NCBI GenBank assembly: GCA_905221605.1
Contig: CAJNDS010002341.1
Span: forward strand, 359,083-423,082
Length of the DNA stretch: 64,000 bases
Source of the DNA: Symbiodinium natans
Lineage: Eukaryota; Sar; Dinophyceae; Suessiales; Symbiodiniaceae
Reading direction: 5' to 3'
Shown: piece by piece, positions 12,036-23,019 of the stretch
How positions within the stretch are numbered: position 1 is the stretch's first letter
Layout of the letters: every line of letters starts with the position of its first letter
Program-made: the position numbers and the translations under genes
The notes under the pieces: generated by a model
Seen by the model: only the letters and a program-made list of their open reading frames with translations
What the model was told of the DNA's origin: nothing
Databases searched by the model: none

Positions 12036-12168
12036 CTTTTTCTCATTTATGTTGAGGATCAGGCTTAGAATTGAGCTATGTTCAATATTTTCTTAGAAGT
12101 ACGCCAGGGCTTTCCTTACTTCGAGGCCGATTCCTTCGTACGCATCCAAATCTAAGCTGCAGAACATC

Positions 12169-12210
12169 CCCTAAGCCCTAAACCCTAAGCCCTAAACCCT
12201 AAACCCTAAA
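12169..12210 (-). repeat. Six CCCTAAA/CCCTAAG telomere-type units
   Basis: Six consecutive heptamers, four CCCTAAA and two CCCTAAG, with no interruption. On the - strand they read TTTAGGG/CTTAGGG. This is the best telomere-type array in the window and lies in the opposite orientation to the clusters at 11.5 and 12.0 kb. Confidence 0.85.
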
Positions 12211-12504
12211 CCCCACTAAAGCCCCCGCGTCCCAAACCTTGTTTCACATACTGGTGAGCACGCGAGGCCTACCATGCCAAGGGAGTTTGGGATGTTCCTC
12301 CTTACACGAACAGTCCTGAATAGGGAGTATAGTATTATACAGTATCCCCCTACTATCATCCCTAGTATGGACTGCGAGTACAAGGCGGAGCATCCCAGAA
12401 GTAATTATGGCATGCTCATGAGCCCTCAGCTTCGTGCAAAGTCGGACCAAGTCTGGGTCTCAGAGTCGCACTCTTGGGCTTTGCTCTCAAGTGCTTGAGC
12501 CCGA

Positions 12505-12745
12505 ATGCGCTGAAACCCTAAACCACAGCTCGCATCCTTAAAGCCCTTGAAGTTCGTTAAAGCCCGGTGAATCCCATAAACACTGTGCGCCCTATTCGCC
12601 CTTAGAACCCTGTAAGCCCCACAACCATTGTTAACGCCATACAAACCCGAACTACACGCCCTATAAAGGCCTGAATGAACCCTAGAAACGCCACAATCCT
12701 GAAGCGCGACAACCCGAAAAAGCCCTCATTCCCAACCCTAGCAAC
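12505..12745 (-). repeat. Decayed CCCTAAA-like region
   Basis: About 240 nt scattered with CCCTAAAC, CCCTTAGAACCCTG, CCCTATAAAGG, ACCCTAGAAAC and AACCCTAGC. It looks like a longer array of C-strand telomere units worn down by mutation. No coding content seen. Confidence 0.5.
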
Positions 12746-13299
12746 CTTTTTTAAGTGATGATGGATCGCTTCTGGGGGGCTCCGGCAGCATCACTAGCAC
12801 GTTGGGCTCCGTCCTTTGAGTGACTTTGGCTTGTTTGTCTTCTGCCGCCCTCAGAGGTAGGAGTTGGCTCTAGTTTACGTCTGTTCTACGAGTTGGGTGT
12901 CGTCTCTCTTCGGCACCCTTCCGGCATTTCCAGTCTCATCTGGGTCTGCAGGCGTGCAGGCCCTCAAGCTGCCTTAGAACTCTGTCAGAGAGTGGAGTCA
13001 CAGCGCCAGGGCCAGCTTTGCTACTCACCACGTCAAACCCATTCAAGCCCCAGAAATGTCGATGGACTCCGCCCGTGCTGAGACACGGGCGATCTCTGCA
13101 GTTTCCGTAGATCCATGCGACAGGCTGCAGGCCGGGGGCCATAAGCCTGGATCATTAGATGCCCACCTGCGACTCTCTGGTCATAGCATCCCTTAGAGAT
13201 TCCCCTAGCCTTTTTGCTTCGCACCACTGGCAGGTGTCAGTCCAGCAGCTCCTGGGCGTGTTTTTTTTTTAGCTGTGTAGCTTGGGGCCCTAGAGGAGT

Positions 13300-13895
13300 G
13301 CTGCCATGGTAAGGCTCCTGAGAGTGATCACGGACGTTCTGGATGCACTTGAGCAAGGTGCAGCTGATGAGGCGTCGGGTCGCGTGAGTCTTCTGGAAAG
13401 CCACGTGACCCAGATCTGGATCTGTGGGCTTGCGATGGCGTCTGCCAACAGGCCCTGAACCAGAAGCTGCAAAAGTACGTCGCAGTATTGGCAGCCCCTT
13501 GGATTCAGCTTCCTTCGCATCAACGTGTGTTCGGCAACCATGGGCTCCAAGGAGGTGGACCAGCGGGCAGCTGCATTGCCAGAGACGCGAAACTCTCAGA
13601 GAGTGAAGGAGGAAGCTTGGCATGGGCAGCCATTGGAGACTCCTACAACTCAGGCTCGAGGTGCCAGTTGCCCTGCTTCAGCACATGGACCAGGCGATCA
13701 CAACTTCTCTCTTCTCGCGTGTCATCAAAATTTCCCCAAGTGTGCAGTTTTTGCGGCTTGCAGAGGGTGGCACTCCAGCAAATTGGTGTTGGGGGCCCCA
13801 GCCTGGTGGCATCGGCCGAGAACAAGCCACAAAACTTCAAAGTCAAGTCAGTGAAGTCCTGAGATCGCAGGCCAGAGCCTCCTGGACCGACTGAG
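13300..13895 (+). CDS. Possible coiled-coil exons of an unidentified gene
   Basis: Exon-like pieces are 13,305-13,420 (VITDVLDALEQGAADEASGR, then SLLESHVTQIW) and about 13,815-13,895 (EQATKLQSQVSEVLRSQARA, then a TGA at 13,892-13,894). The composition resembles the coiled-coil gene at 2.3-5.1 kb. Joins and start are unknown. Confidence 0.3.
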
Positions 13896-13899
13896 GTCA

Positions 13900-15700
13900 G
13901 GTATGGAGGCTTGTGTGGCTGTGGCAGATGATAGCCTGAGTCACTCTTCGTCCGATGTCAGCTGGCAACGCCAGGGCTTCAAGCTGCGAAAGGCGCCAGC
14001 TGCGTCGTTGAGCAGGCAGGCTCTTTGCTGAAGACAGCCTTGCACTGGCTTACGCCGCCTTCCGCTCGGTCTGCTGTTTTGAAGGCACCTGCGAGCCCGA
14101 GGTCGTTTGGTTGCACAATGCTGCGCACAAGGGTGGATGTGTCTGCTAGCCCATGTCCTGATTCTCTTGCCAAGGTTGGGGCCTTGCATCCCTGAACAGC
14201 CTCTCACGCCCGTGCAAAACTCAACGGGGTCGCGTGAGCTATCATCACTTCACGAAAATCCAAGACTTCTGTCGCCAGGTCTTCCGACGCCACAGCGAGT
14301 GGCCTGGCCGGGCCTCCAGCACCAGTGTAAGCTGCGCTCTACGTTCTCGCTGACAATCGGAATCTAGCACCACCAACAGAGCAAGTAAATGAGTCAGGAT
14401 GTAAAGTGGCGGCATCTCCCTTGTTTTCAAAGCGGCCCTGCGCCTTTTCGACCCGGATTCCCCCCAAATGCCCAAAGTGCCTCGAGTTTCGTATGTTTCG
14501 CAACGGCTCTGCTTTAAAAGGGCACAACCTCAGCTGGTGCTTCGATACTTCCAGTTCTTTAGTAAAGCCCTGCACTTGGATAGAGAGTTGGTCCCGAATA
14601 TTCAAGGCTGTTGCACTGACAGGCAGCGGCATCTGACAACACAGCAGAAAGGTGCGGATATGTGCGGATTCTGGGCTTCCGTCAGATTTCAGACGACACG
14701 TGGACTCACCTTCAGCGCCTCTTCATTCCGTTTGCAATACCGCTTCTCCGTACCCATGCTCTCGGCATTTCTTTTTGCAGGAAGGCCGGGAGCAAGCGGC
14801 CACTTGAGTCCGCAGAGCACGGCGGCGGCTCTTCCGCGAAAAGATTGCTGGAGTTCGTCCGGCTTGTGTGCTTGCCTTGTCATTTGCGCACGGCCTCTAA
14901 ACCTGCCGGGCCTTTGTTTGGCCGCGAGTCTTTCCTTGCGGCCCGTCTAACTTGAGCTCAAATCTTGGCTCGAACGCAGGTAGGGTAGGACAGTAGTGCA
15001 GCCCTGCCATCGCGGGTGCAGCCGCCAAACCCTTGTCAAACCCCCCAAAATCCAGCTGCATCAGGTCACCACCACCACCACCGCTACCACCACGACCACC
15101 ACCACCACTACCACCCCCCACCACCACCGTTTGATTATATTTGATTGCATGCCCAGTTGATGGCTCCGCTAGTCACCTCGCAGAGTGAGTGACACAGCGT
15201 TCTGCTGCGGAAGCTTGGATACCAGCTCAGATGCTCAAAGGGGCTGCATGGGCTGCTCGCAGAATCGTGGGGGAAGTGCACAACAGTGCCACAAAAGTGC
15301 AAATTTCAGCGCTTGTCGGAACATCCAGGAGTGCATGGAGCTGGATCCCTACCAATGCCGTGGCCATGGTTTTGTAACTCTCGAGCGCCTCTCCGCTCAA
15401 GTCACCTCCGGCAAGGCATTGCCAAGAAGAATCGCAAGTATGCCTCGGAATGCACTGAGGACGGCCGCAGTGTTGCTTTCGGCAGCAAACTCTCTCCCCT
15501 CTCTTCAGTACAGGTTCACTTGGCCAATCAGGGTGCGGAATCCATTTCGAAGAAGTTCGAGCACTTCAGTCCCAGTCTCAGGGACACCAGCTGTGCACAT
15601 TACAATGGGGCCACGGGTTGCGGTGGAGAGCTCTTACAACGGCTGGCGTTGAGCCTTGCAATGCTCCGAGGCTCGCTCGAAGTCATCTGGCACTTGGCCC
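13900..15700. other. No gene assigned with confidence
   Basis: Open frames occur (for example around 14,400-14,950) but none shows a recognisable motif or convincing exon chain. A (CAC)n-rich tract is at about 15,068-15,126. The segment probably holds introns and unrecognised exons of the neighbouring genes. Confidence 0.4.
15068..15126. repeat. CCA/CAC trinucleotide tract
   Basis: CACCACCACCACCACCGCTA is followed by similar interrupted CAC/CGA units and ends in CCCCCCACCACCACC. It is probably intronic or intergenic. Confidence 0.85.
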
Positions 15701-15751
15701 CAGAAATACGAAGCGAGGACTCGTGTTGCGTCGGGATCCGCTCAAGCGAGG

Positions 15752-16807
15752 TTCCAGGGAAATCGTTTGTCACGAGTGGAGAACCTCGAGACAAACTTTC
15801 GCATCCGGGAGGCCAGATTGTGAGACAGGTGCTTGCTGAGCATGCCCCAAACTGTATCAGTTAGCATCCCATCCCGTGCAGAGGTGTACATCCAGAACAA
15901 TCGCCTGGTGTCCTTGGCTGGGCTCAAGAGCTTCAAGTTCCTGCGGGTGTCCAGGGTTTGTTGTTGTTTTTTTAGCGTTTTTTGGGCCAGTCAGCGTCTG
16001 CTGGGTCTACTGGGTCTACTGTCGGCCCGGCTCTTGCAGGTCTTGCTAGCAAGCGGGAACCAGCTGCGAAATCTTGACAAGCAGCTGGCCTTGCTATCAA
16101 GGTCTGCCCAGCCGTCCAGTGCGCGGAGTGTGTGCACTGTACACACGCGCACACCGTTGCTGCTCAGATTCCCGTTCCTCAAGAAGTTGGAGCTCTTTGA
16201 CAATCCGGTGCGCGTCGGGTATACGTAGCCTGCATGTGGCCACGTAGTGTGTAGTGTGTACTGTACATGAAAGACCGCAGACAGCATGCAATTCTTGCCT
16301 TAGGTGGCAGAGGAGCCAGACTACAGGCTCCGCCTCATCTACCACGTGCCTCAGGCCGAGCTTGGGTGTTCACGGAAAGTAGGGTAGTATTGGGTAATGG
16401 CAAAGCTGTCCCGAGAGGTGGAACTTTTAGACCAGCACACCGTCAAAGGGGCGGAGCGACTTCGGGCGGATGAAGTTGTACCGAACCTGGATAAGGCCAA
16501 TGCGTTTGGGGAGTCAAGACCAGGTTTGTCATGGTCTGTCGCTGTTGTGCCTGTTGTAAGGGCTAGGCGTCGCTGCTGCCTTCCCTGTAACTTTAGAAGC
16601 GAACTCTCTGTAGACAAGGAGACGTAGCAGCCAGTATGCACGGTATGCATGGCTGTCGTAGCAATACACGGCATACATGGCTGTCGCTGGCGCGAGGTCT
16701 CTGCAGCCAAGGTGGAGAAGCCTCGACCGAAGGGCCATCAGTTCTCCGTGCTGGAGAGGCTAACGCGAGTATTTGACCTCATGCAGTTCGTGCTTGTGCA
16801 AACATGA
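15752..16807 (+). CDS. Leucine-rich-repeat protein, LRRC72-like
   Basis: Chained exons give successive LRR units: about 15,752-15,815 (GNRLSRVENLETNF), about 15,881-15,946 (VYIQNNRLVSLAGLKSFKFL), 16,040-16,101 (LASGNQLRNLDKQLALLSR), about 16,169-16,207 (FPFLKKLELFDNP), 16,304-16,360 (EEPDYRLRLIYHVPQAE) and about 16,415-16,522 (ELLDQHTVKGAERLRADEV). The final exon is 16,706-16,807, ending FDLMQFVLVQT with TGA at 16,805-16,807 if that frame holds. The LELFDNP..EEPDYRL..IYH.P..ELLD.....AER cap is characteristic of the small LRR family that includes LRRC72 and relatives, often ciliary or spliceosomal scaffolds. No catalytic residues are expected; the role would be protein binding. The first exons upstream were not identified. 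Confidence 0.7.
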
Positions 16808-17189
16808 CATCATGGGAGCTTCTTGTGCTCCCGTTGGCCCTATTTAAGTTGCCTCACACACTGTGTGTTCTTGTGCCTTAGTTTGAATCTCGAAGCCAAG
16901 CAAACTTTCTGTGTCTCTGGATAGCCTTAGCTGCTAACGCTCTGGACTGCCATACTACTACGAGCATCTGCCAGCCCATTTTACGAGATGTCAGCTTGCA
17001 AAAATTTGCGGCGTAACGGTTTATCCTCGTCATCTTTCATGAAGGAAGTACTGGTTCTGCCCCTCCCTCTGCAGCCTTCGGCGTGACGTGGGTTGTTTTT
17101 GCCATGTTTGCTTCCACACCCGCCCAAAGCGTGTAGCATACACCAACGTCGTTCATCAGAAACACCCTGAAGTGTCGCAGTTGTTTTGT

Positions 17190-18023
17190 GCTTCCAGGCA
17201 GTGTATTCACGAAGCTCGCAGCATCCAGGAGAGGCGGAGGCCCAGCACTCAGAACCCGAAGGGCTTGGCCATGCCTTTCGCACCATCTGCAACAGGCAAG
17301 CAGAAGAGCTCTCCATGAGCAAGAGCTTCCATGTCGCCGCCGGCAAGGTGGGGCAACCAAGGAATCCACCGTCGCAAGTCTAGTTTCTTGCACTCGCAGC
17401 ACAGATTTGGAGAGCAGACAGGATGCACCGCCGGACTGCAAAATGTTCAAAGCCAATCGGGATCGTTGGATGGACCCCAGGAGCCACTGGTTTGGGAGGG
17501 TGCCGGGGTTTTCTCATGTTTCTCATATCTTCTCATGCTTGCAAGCATGTGCAAGCATGTGGGCTATTCAGGAAAAAGATTCTCCATGAGACGTTGAGGC
17601 GCGTGGGCACCAGGAGCGAGTACTGAGAAGGTGAAGAATATAATGTTTGATGGATGGTTTCCGCGCAACTGCTGGGCGAGATTCAGACTCGGGCTAGGTT
17701 TGTAGTATGCAGTTTTTGCTTTACCGTTGCAGCTGCCTACCTTAAAGAATCGACAAAAACCTTTGAGTACAAAGCTTCTTGCTTGGAAGCCCCGCCAACG
17801 AAGTTCACTCAGGCCCACACCTTGGGAGTGCCACGAGATGCGCAGCTTCATTGAGTCCAAGGCCAAGAAGGAGCTCACGAAGGCGGATGTGGAGGCCTTG
17901 GCCAAGGAGCCACCTCGATCTCACCTCGCAGCTCCGCCCTCCCAAAAAAAACAAACTATATATATATATATAAATATATATACATATATATATATATATA
18001 TTTCTGGATTGTATATATATATA

Positions 18024-18054
<31 letters not shown>

Positions 18055-19930
18055 CTATGTCTATGTATAGGTATAGGTATAGGTATATGTATGTATTTAT
18101 ATATTACCTGTAAAGGAGCTCGGGGAGACCGGGGTCGAAGAAGTTGGCCGCTTTCTGAAAAGCCCGGCGGCAGTCTTCGAGGAGTTAGCGGAGCAGGACT
18201 CTGCAGACACGCGGAGACACTGCACAGGGCCGCGCAGGGATGCTGCCCTGACGCAATGCTGCGCGATGCGGAGGATGAAGTGGAAGAGGGCATGACAGCA
18301 CTGGCGCGCAGCCTCAAGTTTCACACCGAGTCGAAGGGCAAGGCAAATCTGGAACTTCATCAGTGCATGCAAGTATCAGTATTTCTATTCGTATGCGCAT
18401 TAGTATATTTGAAGTAGGATAAGTATTAGGATTCGTATGAGTGTTAGTATTTATTAGCTGCTATGATGCCTCTCATTATCAGAGAAGCGACAACTTGATA
18501 TGCGATAGTACATATTCTATGTTGTTAACTCGGTTTCTTGTGGTTTTTTGCTCTACGGTCTAGGATATGCCGTATACCTGATGTCGTATGTCTTATACCT
18601 TATACTATACCTTGTATCTTGCATGTTCTATCTCGTATCTTGGATCCTATACTCTACCTTATATCTCATAGCCAATGAGATGTTTGAACGCCCTTTTGTA
18701 TTTCGTACTTTAAGAACATTATGGCTTGATGACGTTACATTGTAATGTGCTTTCGGTCACTCATGTGTACATACATCTCCATCCTAGATAGATGCTTCAC
18801 AGCCTGCAGGTGAAGGCCATGCCTCACGCTCTGGACAAGCTGATGCAAGACGCATCGGTGAGCCCTCTCAGTTGCAACTCTCTCGAGCTCGTGGGCCTGT
18901 TCTCAGCCGTCAGGCGACCATGCCGGTAGCAGAAGTGATCACCTGGCTCCTGCAACTCGGCGGAACTCTTTGCGTCCAGCGGCCAGCTTCTGTCCCGACG
19001 AGGGTTGCTTCGCTCCCAGACCCAGATCTCGCACCGCAGGAAGCTAGACTGGCCTCGGTTTGATGACGAGCACCTCGAAAGGACTCCTGATCATACCTGA
19101 TCTGATCTTTCTCGTGCAGTTTCATTTGGCAGAGGGCAGAGGGCAGAGGCATTGGAGTTTGGCAGGCGCATAGACAAGCTTTTCGAAGACATGCGGCGTG
19201 CTGAGTTTGCTGGCGACAAAGAGACTGTGGCACCCCCGCCTTGTTTGAGCTTCTCAGAAGGGCCTGTTTCCACGCCAGCAGTAGGAGCAAAGAGCTGCTC
19301 AGTCTGTGCGAACGGTGCTCTTGGCCAGGGCAAGCTTCAAACACACGCCTCACGGCTGGAGGGCCGGGACCCTGATTTTTCTGGAATTCTGCCACAATGC
19401 TCGTCTTAGCGGTCTGAGCGAGCCAAGAAGCCGAAATTCTGGTGTCACCGAGGCGCCAAGACGCTCAAGCACCATGTGGAGCTGAACCGCAAGGTTGGGA
19501 AGTCATGCAAACCTTGGCATCTGTAGCCCCCACCTTGGGTTGCAGGAGATCCTCCGATCAGCTCCCAAAGCCCGAGTGGACATCTTTCCTCAGTGCCTCG
19601 GATTAATGTTGCCTGTCGTTTCATACTCAGATCCACGATCATGGGTTGCGCTTTGACGGTGTTTGTGTGAGCTGTTCAGTTCATTCTTTTTGGGTCGTTG
19701 GCAATGCAGCACTGACCATGTTGAGTGTTGACTACAAAGCCGAGCTGTCAGGACGTTCATTCGCGGCAAGCGCCAGATAGACGAAGCTACCGGGCGAATC
19801 GTCTTGAAGGCGTGGAGACTCACGGAACTCCTCACTGTTCGAACCTGGCCCAGTGGCTCTCGGACTTTCAGGTGGGCATGGACACAAGGAGCACCAGCAT
19901 GGGAACCATGACTGTTACGACGAGGTAGAT
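17190..19930 (+). CDS. Unidentified multi-exon helical protein
   Basis: A consistent set of + strand exon-like segments: about 17,245-17,346 (AFRTICNRQAEELSMSKSFH), 17,415-17,500 (CKMFKANRDRWMDPRSHW), 17,832-17,906 (SFIESKAKKELTKADVEALA), about 18,128-18,220 (EEVGRFLKSPAAVFEELAEQ), about 18,255-18,362 (LRDAEDEVEEGMTALARSLK), 18,808-18,857 (VKAMPHALDKLMQDAS), about 19,145-19,230 (EFGRRIDKLFEDMRRAEFAG) and about 19,413-19,492 (KFWCHRGAKTLKHHVELNRK). They predict a charged helical protein. I do not recognise a family. An intron carries the AT hexamer microsatellite at 17.95-18.1 kb. Confidence 0.45.
17957..18105. repeat. Stepwise (TA)n, TATATG, TCTATG, TATAGG microsatellite
   Basis: Two (TA)n blocks are followed by about four TATATG, two TCTATG and three TATAGG hexamers. 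The ordered change of unit records successive mutation and expansion. It lies in an intron of the 17.2-19.9 kb gene. Confidence 0.9.
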
Positions 19931-20054
19931 CACTCTGTTGCCACATCTCACTCTGTCTCACGCAGTCTCACCGTTCAGTCACAAGGCCCCCGAGGGCAAA
20001 CATGTGTGTCTGCAGCGGGCGTCTAAAATAGCTGCGCTCCAAGCCGGTGATGCG

Positions 20055-20081
20055 CAGAGAGAGAGAGAGAGAGAGAGAGAC
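20055..20081. repeat. (GA)n microsatellite
   Basis: Uninterrupted run of about thirteen GA dinucleotides, followed by short TACAGCATA/GACAGCA repeats near 20,128-20,165. It lies upstream of the DHHC gene. No function is evident. Confidence 0.9.
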
Positions 20082-20289
20082 GCCCCTTCACAGCTGGTCT
20101 GTCGTCCGCCTTGGCTCGGTTGACAGCATATACAGCATAGACAGCACCGACAGCATAGGCAGCCAGCACCGCCCAGAAACTAAGCAGTTAGCACACAGAC
20201 ACACACAAGCCTGTGTTTACAACAACGCGCGCTTGAACTAAGGGCTGCACTCACGCGCTGGCTAAAGGCTGGTGATCTTCGCACAAGGA

Positions 20290-22870
20290 TCCAACTTGGT
20301 ACTTGGAAGCTTTTGCGGCTGATGAGCATATTTTACATAACCATCGCGGCGTACATCGTGATCGGTGGAGTCGGAGTCGGTGCCCTGTGCAGTGTTTGAG
20401 AGTCGAGAAGTGCAACCCCTCGAAACTCTGGAAGACTGCCTGCGTAGCTGTCTGAGTAGCAGGTATCTTCCTATGGGGCAAAGAGCATGGAAACTCCATC
20501 TTCGACAAGCTCTACCGTCTCTTCTGCCTGCACTTTCCAAGACTTCTCAAGAAGGCACCTAGGACCTGCGCTGTGTAACACGCCTTGCGACTCGGATGCT
20601 CGAAAGCATCCCTTTTGCTGGGAGGCTCTCGAGAAGGTCTTCGGAAAGCGAGCTCCGGCCGCTTTAGATGCAGCTTGGGTGTACGTTTGCTACACGAGCA
20701 ATCCTTTGGTGCAGATCTTTTATGCCGGGAGCTTACATCAACTTTGAAAAGATCACCATGGTCGCCGCCATGTCGCCGGGCACTTGCCTGCCTAGTTGCT
20801 TGTCGTGGTGGGCGGCTACGCCGCTTTCGTGGCATACAGCCACCCGCACATTCCCAACAAGCCCCAGGCTTACTAGATGTTGGTAGCTTGTCTGGTGTGC
20901 AATCGACAAAAGGGCTCTAGCCTGCCTAGGCTGCTTAGCAGCATCCACAAGTACATCGGCTTTGGCATCTTCTCCACGTGCTTGGCGATTTGGTGGAGAG
21001 CGTGCACTGTTCGAGCCCCGCAACTGCTCACCGTTCTTGCGTGAGAGATAATGCCCCTCATGAGGCTGACCCAGGGATTGTGACCCCACAGAATCTGGAC
21101 AAGATTTGTGATCTGTGGAAGGCGAGGGTTTTGCAATGCTTCCTTATGCAGAGATTCGGAGAAAAGACTGCTTTTGCCAGTGGGACGAGCAGATCTTCCA
21201 CATGGCCATCTGCAGATCTTGCGAACTTGCAAAGCCGGCGCGCTCCAAGCATTGCTCCTTATGCAACCACTGCGTCGCCAGGCCTCGGTGGGTCTAAACA
21301 TCCATTCTTGTCAGCTCTTCTGGTCACTGGCATCGTTGACTCCTTTGGCTTTTGTCTCGAGTCTCAACCATGTTTGAGCTCCAGACTCCCGGGCATCTTT
21401 GACGATTCTAACTTCGGCTTGTATTCCGTTTCCCCTCAACATCAATTTCGGGGAAACTTGTCTGCGGAAAGCATACGTAGCAGCCACATCGCATGAGTAG
21501 GGATACACAGAAAAGGCTGTGGAAAGAAGGGGTGCCAAGCATCACGGAGCACCAATTCAGATTCCACGGGCCCCCCACCCCTTCCCTCCAAGAACGCAGA
21601 ATAAAACCCAAGCCAAGGGCAAAAAGGACAGCCAACAACCAACCATGAAGAAGTGCGGGTACGCTACTGTTATAAATTTTGTCAATGTGCCAGATCTTCT
21701 GCGACCACCGCGACAGCCAGTTTGTGCAGAGTATGTAGAGTGTTAGAATGTAATTACAACTCTTGTCAGAGCCGGAGCCATTGAGCAAAATGGCTTCGCA
21801 TGTGGAAGAGACATCATCATCGGAACTGGAAATTCAACGCAACGGGGACAGCAATCCGCGGGCCGGGGGTCGATTCTCGTGTGTTGAAGCTTGCCCGAGA
21901 CAGGTTCGACCACCACTGCATTTGGATCAACAACTGCGTGGGCGTCGGCAACCATCGCTACTTTCTAGCGCGCCTTGGCTTGCTTCCGAGGGCTGCAGGG
22001 CACTGCATCAAACGGCACAAAGCCTCCACCTTGAGGTTTTTGGGTGTGCACCTCGTAATTTGCTTCTATGGCTTCGGCTTGGACCCTAGCCGCATGGATT
22101 CGCAGAGTAGGAGTGCACTTGCATTGCGTCATCTTCCGGTATCCAAGGCCTGACGGCAACAATCCTATACAACCTCACCGCAAGCCTGGCAAGAGTTCAC
22201 AGGGCTGCAGACCCCCCTGGTTAGCGCGTTCCCTGGGGCTCCCACTGCCTTTCCGAAACAGGTGCAAAAGGAGCTCTTCAGCGCCGTGTTCGTTCGACCG
22301 GACACTCGCGTGCCTCGGCAATTCCTGTTTCTGTGATGGAGCTGAGACGAGCTGAGATAGGGCCCGGCTCAGGAAAAGTTCCAAGCCACCAAGCTGATGG
22401 TGATGCAGTATTTGCTTGCCACCGAGGCATTTTGGCACGTCTTGGTACCATTTGTTTGGAGCTCCATTGTTCAGTTCATGTCGGCTTATGATGCTCTGCC
22501 TGAGACTCCACAATCTCGCTGCAAATACCTCGGTTTGCGAGGGCATGGTGGTTTTCATTTGCGCCCTGTGCTGCATTATGGGAATCGTCCTGTTCGGCTT
22601 CTTCGGCTGGCATCTCTACCTCGTGAAAGCAGGCCGATAGGCCCATAGAAGTGCGTTGATAGGTCCCGCGCGCCCCATCCGCCAGGAACCACCACCAATG
22701 AGCTGAGCAAGTGGAGCTACGTGAAGTTCTGCCTAAAGCAGGAAGGTGAGGAAGGGAAGGAGAAGCTGAAGTTCTTGACAAACGAGTACGACAAGGCCTC
22801 ACCGACTTTCCGGAGCTGTTTGAGCACTCGTTTGCATTCGGGCATTTTGGACCTGACTTGTGAGCAGCCG
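20290..22870 (+). CDS. DHHC-type protein S-palmitoyltransferase
   Basis: Transfers fatty acyl chains to cysteines of target proteins at Golgi or plasma membranes (family knowledge). Exons include a probable TM1 piece near 20,310-20,390, FDKLYRLFCLHFP (about 20,500), AAWVYVCYTSNPLVQ (to 20,714), GGYAAFVAYSHPHIPNK (20,806-20,862) and the zinc-binding half of the cysteine-rich domain, ending 21,281 with SKHCSLCNHCVAR. Next comes 21,904-21,969 with the catalytic DHHCIWINNCVG. Later exons carry TM3 (GVHLVICFYGFGLD, about 22,040), TM4 (MVVFICALCCIMGIVLFGFF, about 22,545-22,600) and the conserved TTNELSKW motif (about 22,689). The CRD is split between the His/Cys ligands and DHHC by a 622-nt GC-AG intron (21,282-21,903). 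All catalytic and zinc residues seen are intact. The 3' end is either TGA near 22,862 or the stop at 22,925-22,927. The ATG at 20,322 is a candidate start, not proven. Confidence 0.9.
21781..21799 (-). other. Dinoflagellate spliced-leader relic (antisense, within DHHC intron)
   Basis: On the - strand this reads CGAAGCCATTTTGCTCAA. The dinoflagellate spliced leader ends CGTAGCCATTTTGGCTCAAG, so only one substitution and one missing G separate them over about 19 positions. Relics of this kind are known where spliced mRNAs were copied back into the genome. It marks a possible retroposed cDNA lying antisense in the 622-nt DHHC intron. An open - strand frame of about 125 codons (21,408-21,788) begins inside it, but its product is not recognised. 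Confidence 0.6.
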
Positions 22871-23019
22871 ATTTTGGACTTCCAACTGTGGTGCTCAAGC
22901 GAACTCTGCCAAGTAGGCCTGCTCTAAACAGAAAAGACAGTGTGATGAAACGACGAGAAAGAGCCCACAGATAGCCATCTTCGTAGGAGCTAGATTCTTG
23001 TCTGGTCCCTGCTCCTTGC

